Under the pieces are notes generated by a model. That model did not search any database. It was not told the origin of the DNA and saw only the letters and a list, made by a program, of their open reading frames with translations. The position numbers and the translations under genes were made by a program. Shown here piece after piece: positions 1-8,848 of a stretch of DNA of 64,000 nucleotides (its first letter is position 1; every line of letters begins with the position of its first letter). The stretch is from Pseudescherichia sp032055545 (GTDB taxonomy: Bacteria; Pseudomonadota; Gammaproteobacteria; Enterobacterales; Enterobacteriaceae), in the NCBI GenBank assembly GCA_032055545.1, contig DAMBQR010000003.1, positions 57,985 through 121,984 on the forward strand, written 5' to 3'.

Positions 1-1
1 T

Positions 2-1270
2 CCGCTGCCGCTGCTCAACCAGGTGGAGGAGAGCGGCTTCGAGTGGCAGATCCCTGGCCTGCGCCGGGAGCTGATTATCGCCCTGATCAAGTCGCTGCCG
101 AAACCGATCCGCCGTAACTTTGTACCCGCGCCCAACTACGCTGAGGCGTTTTTGGGCCGCGTCACGCCGCTTGAGCTGCCGCTGCTGGATGCACTGGAGC
201 GCGAGCTACGCCGCATGACCGGCGTCACTGTCGATCGCGACGCGTGGCAGTGGGAGCAGGTGCCCGATCACCTGAAGATCAGCTTCCGCGTAGTGGATGA
301 CAAAAACCGCAAGCTGCAAGAGGGGCGTGACCTGACGGCGCTGAAGGAGAGCCTGAAGGGCAAAGTGCAGGAGACGCTGTCGGCGGTGGCCGATGACGGC
401 ATCGAGCAGAGCGGGCTGCATATCTGGAGCTTCGGCACCCTCGCCCAGAGCTATGAGCAGAAGCGCGGCAACTATAAGGTGAAGGCGTGGCCCGCGCTGG
501 TAGACGAGCGCGACAGCGTGGCGATCAAGCTCTTTGATAACCCGCTGGAGCAGGAGCAGGCCATGTGGCGCGGCCTGCGCCGATTGCTGCTGCTCAATAT
601 CCCATCGCCAATTAAGTATCTGCACGAGAAGCTGCCTAACAAAGCCAAGCTGGGTCTCTACTTTAACCCCTACGGCAAAGTGCTGGATCTGATCGACGAC
701 TGTATCGCCTGCGGCGTGGATAAGCTGATCCACGAGGCGGGTGGCCCGGTGTGGACAGAAGAGGGCTTCGCGGCCCTGCACGAGAAGGTCCGCGCCGAGC
801 TGAACGAGACGGTGGTGGAGATCGCCAAACAGGTAGAGCAGATCCTGACTGCGGTGTTCAATATCAACAAGCGCCTGAAAGGGCGCGTGGATATGACCAT
901 GGCGCTGGGGTTGTCGGATGTGAAAGCCCAGATGTCAGGCCTGGTCTATCGCGGTTTTGTCACCGGCAACGGCTTTGCTCGCCTGGGCGATACCCTGCGC
1001 TACCTGCAGGCCATCGAAAAACGGCTGGAGAAGCTGGCGGTGGATCCGCACCGCGATCGCGCCCAGATGCTAAAAGTGGAGCAGGTTCAGCAGGCGTGGC
1101 AGCAGTGGTTGAACAAGCTGCCGCCCACTCGCCGTAACGATGACGACGTGCAGGCGATCCGCTGGATGATCGAGGAGCTGCGGGTCAGCTTCTTTGCTCA
1201 GCAGCTGGGAACGCCGTACCCGATATCGGACAAGCGGATCCTGCAGGCAATGGAACAGATCTCGGCTTAA
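2..1270 (+). CDS. hrpA: ATP-dependent RNA helicase HrpA, C-terminal part (partial)
   Basis: The reading frame is open from base 2, so the gene starts upstream of the window and only about 422 C-terminal residues are seen. This part corresponds to the DUF3418 domain that follows the DEAH helicase core in bacterial HrpA proteins of about 1300 residues; the helicase motifs lie outside the window. HrpA is an RNA helicase implicated in mRNA processing and in rescue of stalled ribosomes. The following ydcF, aldA and cybB are in the same order as in E. coli, which supports the call. The stop is TAA at 1268-1270. Part of the last codons is duplicated 130 bp downstream (see the repeat entries). Confident from similarity to remembered HrpA and from synteny. 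Confidence 0.93.
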   Translation, partial: PLPLLNQVEESGFEWQIPGLRRELIIALIKSLPKPIRRNFVPAPNYAEAFLGRVTPLELPLLDALERELRRMTGVTVDRDAWQWEQVPDHLKISFRVVDDKNRKLQEGRDLTALKESLKGKVQETLSAVADDGIEQSGLHIWSFGTLAQSYEQKRGNYKVKAWPALVDERDSVAIKLFDNPLEQEQAMWRGLRRLLLLNIPSPIKYLHEKLPNKAKLGLYFNPYGKVLDLIDDCIACGVDKLIHEAGGPVWTEEGFAALHEKVRAELNETVVEIAKQVEQILTAVFNINKRLKGRVDMTMALGLSDVKAQMSGLVYRGFVTGNGFARLGDTLRYLQAIEKRLEKLAVDPHRDRAQMLKVEQVQQAWQQWLNKLPPTRRNDDDVQAIRWMIEELRVSFFAQQLGTPYPISDKRILQAMEQISA

Positions 1271-1276
1271 AGCCAC

Positions 1277-1354
1277 GCCCGGTGGCGCTGCGCTTACCGG
1301 GCCTACGGAGTTTGCATGCCGGGTAGGCCCGGCAAGGCTATGCCGCCGCCGGGC
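1277..1354. repeat. REP/BIME element, copy 1
   Basis: Two inverted REP arms: GCCCGGTGGCGCTGCGCTTA at the left and a complementary GTAGGCCCGGCAAGGCTATG...GCCGCCGGGC at the right. This is the usual enterobacterial intergenic palindromic unit, able to form a hairpin behind hrpA. It lies between hrpA (+) and the efflux operon (-), so it may protect or terminate transcripts from both sides. Confidence 0.85.
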
Positions 1355-1406
1355 GTTGACCCGATATCGAGTGGTCACGATGAAGCAGATCTCCGGCTAA
1401 CGACAT

Positions 1407-1484
1407 GCCCGGTGGCGCTGCGCTTCCCGGGCCTACGGAGTTTGCATACCGGGTAGGCCCGGCAAGGCTATACCGCCGCCGGGC
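1407..1484. repeat. REP/BIME element, copy 2 (tandem duplicate)
   Basis: Nearly identical to copy 1 with an exact offset of 130 bp. The match extends leftward over bases 1381-1400, which resemble the last 20 bases of hrpA (1251-1270) including the stop, and over CCCGATATCG at 1360-1369 (also at 1219-1228 inside hrpA). The duplicated unit therefore included the tail of the gene and was not a simple REP insertion. Confidence 0.85.
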
Positions 1485-1502
1485 GTTAATGCCGTTTCAG
1501 GG

Positions 1503-2885
1503 TCAGAGTTGGCCCGCCCAACCGCCGCCCAATGCCCGATAGAGGTCGATCTGCGCCAGCAGCACGCTGTTCTTTACCTGCACCACGTTTAGCTGGGTAG
1601 AGAAGAGCGTGCGCTGGGCATCCAGCACATCCAGATAGGAGGAGTAGCCGTTCTGGTAACGATTCTGCGCAATGCGTAGCGTCTCGTCCGCCACCTCTAC
1701 CTGCCCCTGAAGCTCGGTCAGCTGCTCCTGCAGACGTGCAATGGCGTCGAGGCTATCGTTAACCTCTTTGAAGGCGTTGCGCACGGTACTTTCATAGCTA
1801 TAGAGCGCCTGGTTACGTTGGGACTGGGATACATCCACCTGTGCATTCAGCGCCTGACGGTTAAGCAGCGGGGCAAGAATGCTGCCGCCGACGCTCCACA
1901 GCCGCAGCGGATTATCTAATAAACCTGCCAGCGTATCGTCCTGTACCGAACCGCCCGCCGTCAGGTTAAGAGAGGGCAGCAGCTGAGCCTGCGAAACGGC
2001 GAGGCTGGCGTCGGCGGCAATCAGCTCCCGCTGCGCCTGAACGATATCGGGGCGGCGGTTAAGCAGCGACGAGGGAAGCTGACCGGGGATGCGTAGCGGG
2101 GTCAGTTTATCGAACTCGTTGCTGCGCCGGATGCCGCCGGGATTATCGCCAATCAACACGCTCAGGGCGTTCTCCTGCTCGGTAATCTGATGCTGGAGCT
2201 GCGGGATCTGCGCCCGGGTGGCGCGCAGCTCGGAGTCCGACTGCATCAGCTCCAGGCGGGAGCTGTAGCCAGCTTCGTACTGGCGCTGGGCCAGGGTGAA
2301 CGCCTCTTCTCGCGCCTTCAGCGTTGACTGGGTGACGCGCAGCTGCTCATCAAGAGAGAGTAGCGTGACGTAACCGGTCGCTACCGACGACGCCACGGTC
2401 AGGTTCGCTGCCGCGGCAGCAGCCCGCTGTGCTTCGAGCGAAGCCTGGGCGGCTCTGGCCGTGCTGCGGTTGGCTCCCCAGAGATCCACATCGTAGCTGG
2501 CAGAGAGATTGCCTCGATAAAGCGTGCTGTAGGCCGGCAGGCCGGTGGCAGCGGACTGCGTCCGCGCTCGCGTGCCGCTGAGGCCCGCATCCAGCGTCGG
2601 GAACAGGCTGCCCTCGGCAGCGTAAACTCGCGCCTGGTACTCATTCACCCGCTCGCGGGCAATAAGAATATCGCTGTTATAGCGCAGCGCCCGATCCACG
2701 TACTGGTTGAGCTGGCTATCGTGGAAGCTGCGCCACCAGACCGCTTCAGCCTGGCTGGCTGGACCTACATTGTTGCGCCACTGAGCGGGGATGGTCAGGC
2801 TGGGCTTTGCGGGCTGGACATCAACCGACTGGCAGGCGGCGAGGGCAACGCAGAGCGCCAGCAGCGCGGGGCGAAACGGTCTCAT
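1503..2885 (-). CDS. Outer-membrane efflux lipoprotein, NodT/OprM (TolC-like) family
   Basis: 460 aa. The N-terminus is a lipoprotein signal ending in the lipobox LAAC, so the mature protein should be acylated at Cys19. The remainder has the two tandem OEP (outer membrane efflux protein) repeats of the TolC/OprM/NodT family, rich in alpha-helical hairpin sequence. It would form the outer-membrane duct of a tripartite pump. The start overlaps the stop of the preceding membrane-fusion gene (ATGA), with GGAGG 4 nt before the ATG, so it is translationally coupled as the last gene of the MFS-HlyD-OMP operon. Substrate unknown. MdtP- and FusA-like proteins have the same layout. Confidence 0.88.
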   Translation of the reverse strand: MRPFRPALLALCVALAACQSVDVQPAKPSLTIPAQWRNNVGPASQAEAVWWRSFHDSQLNQYVDRALRYNSDILIARERVNEYQARVYAAEGSLFPTLDAGLSGTRARTQSAATGLPAYSTLYRGNLSASYDVDLWGANRSTARAAQASLEAQRAAAAAANLTVASSVATGYVTLLSLDEQLRVTQSTLKAREEAFTLAQRQYEAGYSSRLELMQSDSELRATRAQIPQLQHQITEQENALSVLIGDNPGGIRRSNEFDKLTPLRIPGQLPSSLLNRRPDIVQAQRELIAADASLAVSQAQLLPSLNLTAGGSVQDDTLAGLLDNPLRLWSVGGSILAPLLNRQALNAQVDVSQSQRNQALYSYESTVRNAFKEVNDSLDAIARLQEQLTELQGQVEVADETLRIAQNRYQNGYSSYLDVLDAQRTLFSTQLNVVQVKNSVLLAQIDLYRALGGGWAGQL

Positions 2886-3961
2886 TTCGCCTCCCGGGTA
2901 TCAATATGCACCTGCACCGACATGCCGGGGCGCAGACGCGCGATCTGCTCCGTATCTCCTTCTACCGCAATGCGGACCGGAATGCGCTGGGCAATCTTCA
3001 CAAAGTTGCCGGTAGCGTTATCTGGCGAAATCGCGCTGAACTCGACCCCGGTGGCCGGCGAGATAGATTCCACATGACCGGAGAAAGCCTGGTTGTTCAG
3101 CGCATCCACGGTAAAGCGCACCGGCAGACCGGTGTGAACGTTAGCAAGCTGCGTCTCTTTCAGGTTAGCGATAACCCAGCGCTGGGAGGGAACCAGCGAG
3201 GTAAGGTGCGTGCCCGCCGTCACGTAGGCGCCGAGCCGCACGGCCATCTGACCCAGTTGACCATCACGCGGGGCGACGATACGGGTGTTTTGCAGATCGA
3301 TCTGCGCCAGCTCCAGCGCGGCCTGGGCATTCTCCACGTCGGCCTGCAGTGCCGCACGGTTGACGATAACCGTTTGCAGATCCTGGCGGGACGTCTCAAG
3401 AGTGGCCCGGGCCTGGGCGATATCGGCGCTACCCTGCGCCGCGCTTGCCAGCGCCGCATCCCGCTCACGAATCGACAGAGAACCATCTGCCGTGAGATTT
3501 TTCACCCGGCGCAAATCTGCCTGCGACTTCTGATTCTGCGCCTGGGCGTTTTGCAGCGCCGCCTCGTTACGTTTGATCACCGCCTCGGCGCTTTTGCGCT
3601 GCTGGAGGTTGTTATTGAGCGCCGCCACCTTCATTGCGAGCTGGGCCTCGGCCTGATGCACCCGCTGGTTGTAGATGCGATCGTCAATCTGCACCAGCAG
3701 ATCGCCGCGCTTCACCACGGCAAAGTCCTGCACCTTCACCTCGGTGATATAGCCGTTGACCTGCGGGCTGATAAAGGTTGTCTGGCCGCGGACGTAGGCG
3801 TTATCGGTAAACTGGGTGTGGCGGGTAAACGGCGGTAGCTGCCAGGCGTAGAGGATCACCAGTACGCCCACGATACCAATGGCGGCGGCGGCAAAAATTG
3901 AAACCACCCGCAGGTTGCTGCGGGTATTCGCCTTCTCTTTAGCGGCGTCCTGCTGACTCAT
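2882..3961 (-). CDS. HlyD/EmrA-type membrane-fusion protein
   Basis: 359 aa from the ATG at 3961, which has AGGAG 5 nt upstream; a longer reading from TTG at 3994 lacks such a site. One N-terminal membrane segment (about residues 20-42) is followed by a biotinyl-lipoyl-like half (YVRGQTTFISPQVNGYI...), a long Gln/Ala-rich coiled-coil hairpin (about 95-210) and a beta-barrel region ending PGMSVQVHID, the EmrA layout. It should bridge the MFS pump in the inner membrane and the outer-membrane lipoprotein encoded next. Stop overlaps the next start by 4 nt. Confidence 0.9.
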   Translation of the reverse strand: MSQQDAAKEKANTRSNLRVVSIFAAAAIGIVGVLVILYAWQLPPFTRHTQFTDNAYVRGQTTFISPQVNGYITEVKVQDFAVVKRGDLLVQIDDRIYNQRVHQAEAQLAMKVAALNNNLQQRKSAEAVIKRNEAALQNAQAQNQKSQADLRRVKNLTADGSLSIRERDAALASAAQGSADIAQARATLETSRQDLQTVIVNRAALQADVENAQAALELAQIDLQNTRIVAPRDGQLGQMAVRLGAYVTAGTHLTSLVPSQRWVIANLKETQLANVHTGLPVRFTVDALNNQAFSGHVESISPATGVEFSAISPDNATGNFVKIAQRIPVRIAVEGDTEQIARLRPGMSVQVHIDTREAK

Positions 3962-4007
3962 AACCACTCCTGTTGAAACACGGCTCTCATTCAATGCTCT
4001 TCCAATG

Positions 4008-5672
4008 CTATTTAGCGTTACGCATCGCCTTTTTCAGGGACAGACGCGCAGTAATACGTAACCGCAGCAGCCGCCAGAAGATCCACAGCAGCGTGGCGGC
4101 GGCAATGGTAGCGGTCAGCATGTAAGTATCGTTGTAAGCGAGGATATTCGCTTCGATAGAACTGACGTTTTGTAGCTGGGCAACGGCCTGGGCGCTAAGC
4201 AGGGTACTGTCACCAATCAGATTCTGATATTGCTGGGTGTAGAGCTGAAGGCGCTCGGTCACGAGCGGATCCAGCGTGGTAAGCTGATCCGCCAGCAGGC
4301 TGGAGTGATACTTCTCGCGCCAGACCTGGAAGGTGCCCAGCACCGCCGATCCAAGCAGGCCGCCAAGGTTCTGGCTCATGCCGAACAGCACCGAGAAGCT
4401 CACCAGGTTGCGCGGCTCGGTGACCACGCTACCGATGCCCGCCAGCATCGCCGGGGCCAGGAAAAAGGCGCTGCCGAAGCCCAGCAGGAACTGACTCACC
4501 ATAAACTGATCGGGACGGGTCAGGCTTGTCGATTGGCTGTCGAGCAGGGAGGCGACAATCATCACCGCCAGCGAGGTGACAATCGGCCACGCCAGACGCT
4601 GGGGCTTAATGGTCAGGCAGCTGGCGACGATGCCGCAGACGATGCCGGCAAAAATCGACCAGGCCAGGTGAGTCATCTGCTCATTTTGCAGGCCAATATA
4701 CTGTAGCCAGCCGATGGCACCGCTGTTCTGCTCTGCCAGCACGATGCGGATCAGCACCATGATCAGCCCCAGCCGCACGATGCTGCCGCTGGAGAGCCAG
4801 CGCGTATTGAGCAGCGGGTTGCTGCGGTTGTGCTCGAAGACGATAGCGCTCACGATGAGCACCAGCGCCCCTGCCAGCGCCCAGCCGAGCCATGGGGTTT
4901 CAAACCACCACTCCAGACGCCCCAGCGACAGCACGGCGCAGAGCAGGGCCATGCCCGGCGCAAACAGCATAAAGGTAATAAAGTCCTTCTTCTCGAACAC
5001 TTTTTTGCGATCGCCCGGCGGCAGCTTAAGCATCACCACGCAGGCCAGGGAGACCAGCGCCAGCCCCAGCTCAAACAGGTAAAGCCCGCGCCACTCGTCG
5101 GTTTGCAGCAGCTCGGTTGAGAAGAGCCGTGCCATCGGGATCGCCAGCGACGAGCCGGTGATACCGATGGTCAACGCCTTGAGACGATGACGGGCAGGCC
5201 AGGCCTGGATCTGATAGTAGATCCCTAGCGAGCTGAGGGCTGCCGCCACCATGCCGTGCGCCGCCCGCACCATGATCGCCGAACTGAGATCGTTGACGAA
5301 GAGGTGAAAAAAGGTCACCAGCACGTAGAGCACCAGAAACCCTTCGGTAAAAGCGCGCAGGCCATACTGCTGGCGAAACTTCACCAGCAGCAGGTTGATC
5401 GAGACGTTGGTCATGACGTAAACCGCCGGTAGCCAGGCGATCTCCGTTGACCAGGCGGCAAAGGTCCCCTGCAAATTTTGCAGGTTAGCGGATACCATAG
5501 CATTGCCCAGCGCGCCGGTCAGACATACCAGCAGGCCCACGATGCCGTAGGCGATACGCTTAGGGACGGGGTGCAGCGGCGTTGAGGGAGACCCCAGCAG
5601 CATCGGTTTTTCATGCGCCGCCCATTCACGGGGTGCATAGGGGTCGCGTTTCGTCAGCTGTCGGTCATCCAT
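4008..5672 (-). CDS. MFS multidrug transporter, EmrB-like pump component
   Basis: 554 aa hydrophobic protein with about 14 predicted membrane segments, starting LLVCLTGALGNAMVSANLQNL after a 40-residue polar N-terminus. Length and neighbours fit the DHA2 (EmrB) group of drug:proton antiporters that work with an EmrA-type fusion protein. It is the first gene of the minus-strand operon; the fusion-protein gene starts about 46 bp after its stop. The start at 5672 faces ydcF across a 159-bp divergent region. No regulator gene lies beside it, unlike emrRAB. Substrate cannot be read from the sequence. Confidence 0.87.
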   Translation of the reverse strand: MDDRQLTKRDPYAPREWAAHEKPMLLGSPSTPLHPVPKRIAYGIVGLLVCLTGALGNAMVSANLQNLQGTFAAWSTEIAWLPAVYVMTNVSINLLLVKFRQQYGLRAFTEGFLVLYVLVTFFHLFVNDLSSAIMVRAAHGMVAAALSSLGIYYQIQAWPARHRLKALTIGITGSSLAIPMARLFSTELLQTDEWRGLYLFELGLALVSLACVVMLKLPPGDRKKVFEKKDFITFMLFAPGMALLCAVLSLGRLEWWFETPWLGWALAGALVLIVSAIVFEHNRSNPLLNTRWLSSGSIVRLGLIMVLIRIVLAEQNSGAIGWLQYIGLQNEQMTHLAWSIFAGIVCGIVASCLTIKPQRLAWPIVTSLAVMIVASLLDSQSTSLTRPDQFMVSQFLLGFGSAFFLAPAMLAGIGSVVTEPRNLVSFSVLFGMSQNLGGLLGSAVLGTFQVWREKYHSSLLADQLTTLDPLVTERLQLYTQQYQNLIGDSTLLSAQAVAQLQNVSSIEANILAYNDTYMLTATIAAATLLWIFWRLLRLRITARLSLKKAMRNAK

Positions 5673-5831
5673 AGATTGTTAACATTAAGCATTCTGTATT
5701 GGTGAGTGTACTAATAGTTCTGATTATTTATCAAATTAATGAATAAAGCGAAATCAGCGATTAGGAGAGATCGCCTTTTCTTTACCTAAGGCTTTGTTAA
5801 CCTGCTGGGATATATCCTGTAGGAGGTGACA

Positions 5832-6635
5832 ATGTTTACTACCCGCTTTCCGACTCTGCCAGAAAAAACGCTGGCTGCCGTTAATGCGTTAGGGAGCTGG
5901 CTGGCTCAAAATGAGTTTGAAGGTAAGCCGCTACCAGCGCAGGCTGACTGTATCGTTTTGGCCGGTAACGCGGTGATCCCCACCATTGACGCTGCCTGTG
6001 AGCTGGCTGCCACACACAAGATCCCCCTGGCAATTAGCGGCGGAATCGGCCACTCCACGCCTTTCCTCTATGCTGCCATCGCACGTCATGCGCGCTATAA
6101 CAAGGTGCGCACGACCGGACGTACCGAGGCGGCGATTATGGGCGATATTGCTCGCCAGTTCTGGAAGATCCCAGCTGAGAAACTTCTCCTCGAAGAGCGT
6201 TCAACCAACTGCGGTGAAAATGCGCGCTTCTCATGGACGCTGATCCGTGAGCACAGTGTAGACGTTAAAACGCTGGTAGTGGTGCAGGATCCCACTATGC
6301 AGCGCCGGACGATGGCAACCTTTGCCAGCGTGCTGGAGGAGGTTAGCCATGAGGTACGGTGCGTAAGCTATCCTGGCCTGACCCCCAGGCTCGACAACGG
6401 TCGCCATGGCCTGGGTTTCCTGCCGAAAAGGGAAGGACTCTGGCCGGTTGAGCGCTATCTGTCGCTGATCCCCGGCGAGCTGGCGCGGCTGCGCGATGAT
6501 GAGCAGGGCTACGGTCCCAACGGACGCGGCTTTATTGCTCATGTCGATATGCCTGCGGAGATAACCCGCGCGTGGGAGGTTATGCAGGCTGATGAGACGC
6601 TGATGCCCACCCTACAAGCGCGGGCGCTAATATAA
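5832..6635 (+). CDS. ydcF: YdcF, DUF218 family protein
   Basis: 267 aa, close to the 266 aa of E. coli YdcF. The ATG at 5832 has AGGAGG 5 nt upstream and is preferred to the in-frame GTG at 5826, which lies inside that site. The protein has the DUF218 fold signature: a hydrophobic strand DCIVLAGNAVIP, SGGIGHST, the acidic/Cys segment EERSTNCGENARFS and a later VVQDPTMQRR strand. E. coli YdcF is reported to bind S-adenosylmethionine; the reaction is unknown. It stands between the efflux operon and aldA, in its E. coli position after hrpA. Confidence 0.92.
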   Translation: MFTTRFPTLPEKTLAAVNALGSWLAQNEFEGKPLPAQADCIVLAGNAVIPTIDAACELAATHKIPLAISGGIGHSTPFLYAAIARHARYNKVRTTGRTEAAIMGDIARQFWKIPAEKLLLEERSTNCGENARFSWTLIREHSVDVKTLVVVQDPTMQRRTMATFASVLEEVSHEVRCVSYPGLTPRLDNGRHGLGFLPKREGLWPVERYLSLIPGELARLRDDEQGYGPNGRGFIAHVDMPAEITRAWEVMQADETLMPTLQARALI

Positions 6636-6719
6636 ATGGCTGATGTAGCGGACTGTTTATTATGAGATCACTCACAAATTCCGCCTGTGGCTCTGTGAAT
6701 TATCCGGGACGTCTGTAAA

Positions 6720-6748
6720 TTTTTAACAATAGATTTACTTGTTAAAAA
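6720..6748. promoter_or_regulatory. Inverted repeat in the aldA promoter/leader
   Basis: TTTTTAACAA (6720-6729), a 9-nt spacer and TTGTTAAAAA (6739-6748) form a perfect 10-bp inverted repeat ending 23 bp before the aldA ATG. E. coli aldA is known to be controlled by ArcA and CRP. The GTTAA content is reminiscent of ArcA half-sites, but the factor is not established here. Confidence 0.5.
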
Positions 6749-6771
6749 CAATCCCATTACAGGAGCAGGAC

Positions 6772-8211
6772 ATGACAGCACCCGTACAGCACCCGATGTA
6801 TATTGATGGTCAGTTTGTCACCTGGCAGGGCGATGCCTGGATCGATGTCGTCAACCCGGCTACGGAAGCGCTGATTTCGCGCATTCCTGACGGTACGGCG
6901 GACGATGCGCGTAAGGCCATCGACGCTGCCGCTCGCGCCCAGCCTGTCTGGGAGGCGTTGCCAGCCATCGAGCGCGCCGGGTGGCTGCGGAAAATTGCCG
7001 TGGGGATCCGCGAGCAGGCCAGCGAAATCAGCGCTCTGATTGTAGAGGAGGGCGGCAAGATCCAGCAGCTGGCCGAGGTTGAGGTCGCCTTTACCGCCGA
7101 TTATATTGAGTACATGGCCGAGTGGGCGCGCCGCTACGAAGGTGAGATCCTACAGAGCGACCGCCCTGGAGAGAACATTCTGGTCTTCAAGCGCGCACTG
7201 GGCGTCACCACCGGCATCCTGCCATGGAACTTCCCCTTCTTCCTGATCGCCCGCAAGCTGGCTCCGGCCCTGATAACGGGCAATACCATCGTTATTAAGC
7301 CGAGCGAGTTTACGCCTAACAACGCCATCGCCTTCGCTAAAATCGTCGATAGCATTGGCCTGCCGCGCGGCGTATTTAACCTGGTGCTTGGCCGCGGAGA
7401 GACCGTCGGCCAGGAGCTGGCGGGCAACCCAAAAGTGGCGATGGTCAGCATGACCGGCAGCGTCGGTGCCGGAGAGAAGATCATGGCGGCTGCGGCGAAA
7501 AACATCACTAAGGTCTGCCTGGAGCTGGGCGGTAAAGCGCCGGCCATCGTGATGGATGATGCCGATCTCGACCTGGCGGTCAAAGCCATCGTTGACTCAC
7601 GGGTGATCAATACCGGGCAGGTCTGTAACTGCGCCGAACGCGTTTATGTGCAGAAGGGCATCTACGATCGTTTCGTTAACCGTCTGGGGGAGGCGATGAA
7701 CGCCGTCGAATATGGCGATCCTGCCGCCCGCAACGACATTGCCATGGGGCCGCTCATTAACGCCGCCGCGCTGGCCCGCGTCGAGCAAAAAGTGGCCGGT
7801 GCCGTAGAGCAGGGGGCGAAGATCGCCCTCGGCGGTAAAGCGGTAGAGGGCAGCGGCTATTTCTATCCGCCGACGCTGCTGCTGGACGTGCGGCAGGATA
7901 TGACCATCATGCATGAGGAGACCTTTGGCCCGGTGCTGCCGGTGGTGGCCTTTGATACCCTGGAAGAGGCGCTGGAGATGGCGAACGACAGCGACTACGG
8001 CCTGACCTCGTCGATCTATACGCAAAACCTCAATACCGCTATGAAGGCGATCAAGGGGCTGAAATTCGGCGAAACCTACGTTAATCGTGAGAACTTTGAG
8101 GCAATGCAGGGGTTTCACGCGGGCTGGCGTAAATCTGGCATTGGCGGAGCCGACGGTCGTCACGGTCTGAACGAGTATCTGCAAACGCAGGTAGTCTATC
8201 TGCAATCCTGA
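6772..8211 (+). CDS. aldA: Lactaldehyde/glycolaldehyde dehydrogenase AldA
   Basis: 479 aa, same length as E. coli AldA and nearly collinear with it. The ATG at 6772 follows ACAGGAGCAGGAC, while a longer reading from 6739 has no such site and no counterpart in E. coli. It is an NAD-dependent aldehyde dehydrogenase that oxidises L-lactaldehyde to lactate (fucose/rhamnose catabolism) and glycolaldehyde to glycolate. Visible family motifs are PWNFPFF, the catalytic Glu in LELGGKAP and the catalytic Cys in NTGQVCNCAER. Cytoplasmic tetramer. The gapC locus that separates aldA from cybB in E. coli is absent; cybB follows after 85 bp. Confidence 0.97.
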   Translation: MTAPVQHPMYIDGQFVTWQGDAWIDVVNPATEALISRIPDGTADDARKAIDAAARAQPVWEALPAIERAGWLRKIAVGIREQASEISALIVEEGGKIQQLAEVEVAFTADYIEYMAEWARRYEGEILQSDRPGENILVFKRALGVTTGILPWNFPFFLIARKLAPALITGNTIVIKPSEFTPNNAIAFAKIVDSIGLPRGVFNLVLGRGETVGQELAGNPKVAMVSMTGSVGAGEKIMAAAAKNITKVCLELGGKAPAIVMDDADLDLAVKAIVDSRVINTGQVCNCAERVYVQKGIYDRFVNRLGEAMNAVEYGDPAARNDIAMGPLINAAALARVEQKVAGAVEQGAKIALGGKAVEGSGYFYPPTLLLDVRQDMTIMHEETFGPVLPVVAFDTLEEALEMANDSDYGLTSSIYTQNLNTAMKAIKGLKFGETYVNRENFEAMQGFHAGWRKSGIGGADGRHGLNEYLQTQVVYLQS

Positions 8212-8296
8212 TTGATTCGGCCTGAGAATAATTAATGAAGTTTTAACCAAAGCCCGGTATGTTTGCTTTTTTACTGTTTTAGATAAGGAAAATCTG

Positions 8297-8827
8297 ATGC
8301 GCAGCAAATATTCCGGGTTACAAATAACCATTCACTGGCTGGTATTTTTACTGGTGGTGGTGGCCTACTGCGCGATGGAGTTTCGCGGATACTTTCCCCG
8401 TAGCGCCCGCCCGCTAATCAATATGATCCACGTCTCCTGTGGGATCTCTATTCTGGTGCTGATGGTCGCGCGTCTTCTGGTGCGCCTGAAATATCCCTCG
8501 CCGCTGATCACGCCCAAACCAAAAGCGATGATGACCGGCCTGGCGCATCTTGGCCACCTGGTAATCTATATTCTGTTTATCGCCTTGCCCATTATCGGCC
8601 TGCTGATGATGTGGAACCGCGGTAATAACTGGTTTGCTTTTGGCATGATGATGCCGCACGCCAGCGAATCGAATTTTGATCTGGTCGATACCCTGAAAAG
8701 CTGGCACGTTACCCTGGCGACGCTGGGCTACTACGTTATCGGGCTGCACGCCGCCGCCGCGCTGGCGCATCACTACGTGTGGAAAGACGATACGCTACTG
8801 CGTATGATGCCCGGCAAGCGGCGTTAA
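8297..8827 (+). CDS. cybB: Cytochrome b561
   Basis: 176 aa, the E. coli CybB length. Four hydrophobic segments with conserved histidines placed for two b-haems: ITIHWLV near the start, NMIHVSC in the second segment, and SWHVTLATLGYYVIGLHAAAALAHH in the fourth. It is an inner-membrane di-haem protein that can oxidise ubiquinol and pass electrons to superoxide (superoxide:quinone oxidoreductase activity shown for E. coli). The start ATG follows AAGGAAAATCTG. Its 3' end faces yedK (-) with 21 bp between stops. Confidence 0.95.
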   Translation: MRSKYSGLQITIHWLVFLLVVVAYCAMEFRGYFPRSARPLINMIHVSCGISILVLMVARLLVRLKYPSPLITPKPKAMMTGLAHLGHLVIYILFIALPIIGLLMMWNRGNNWFAFGMMMPHASESNFDLVDTLKSWHVTLATLGYYVIGLHAAAALAHHYVWKDDTLLRMMPGKRR

Positions 8828-8848
8828 GCATAGTATCAGGGCCTGAGA

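Noticed and set aside
2807..3838. 343-aa plus-strand frame opposite the membrane-fusion gene
   Set aside because: Shadow frame; runs across two real minus-strand genes and has biased composition.
5721..5735. FNR-like TGATTATTTATCA upstream of the efflux operon
   Set aside because: The half-sites are separated by 5 rather than 4 nt, so it does not fit FNR.
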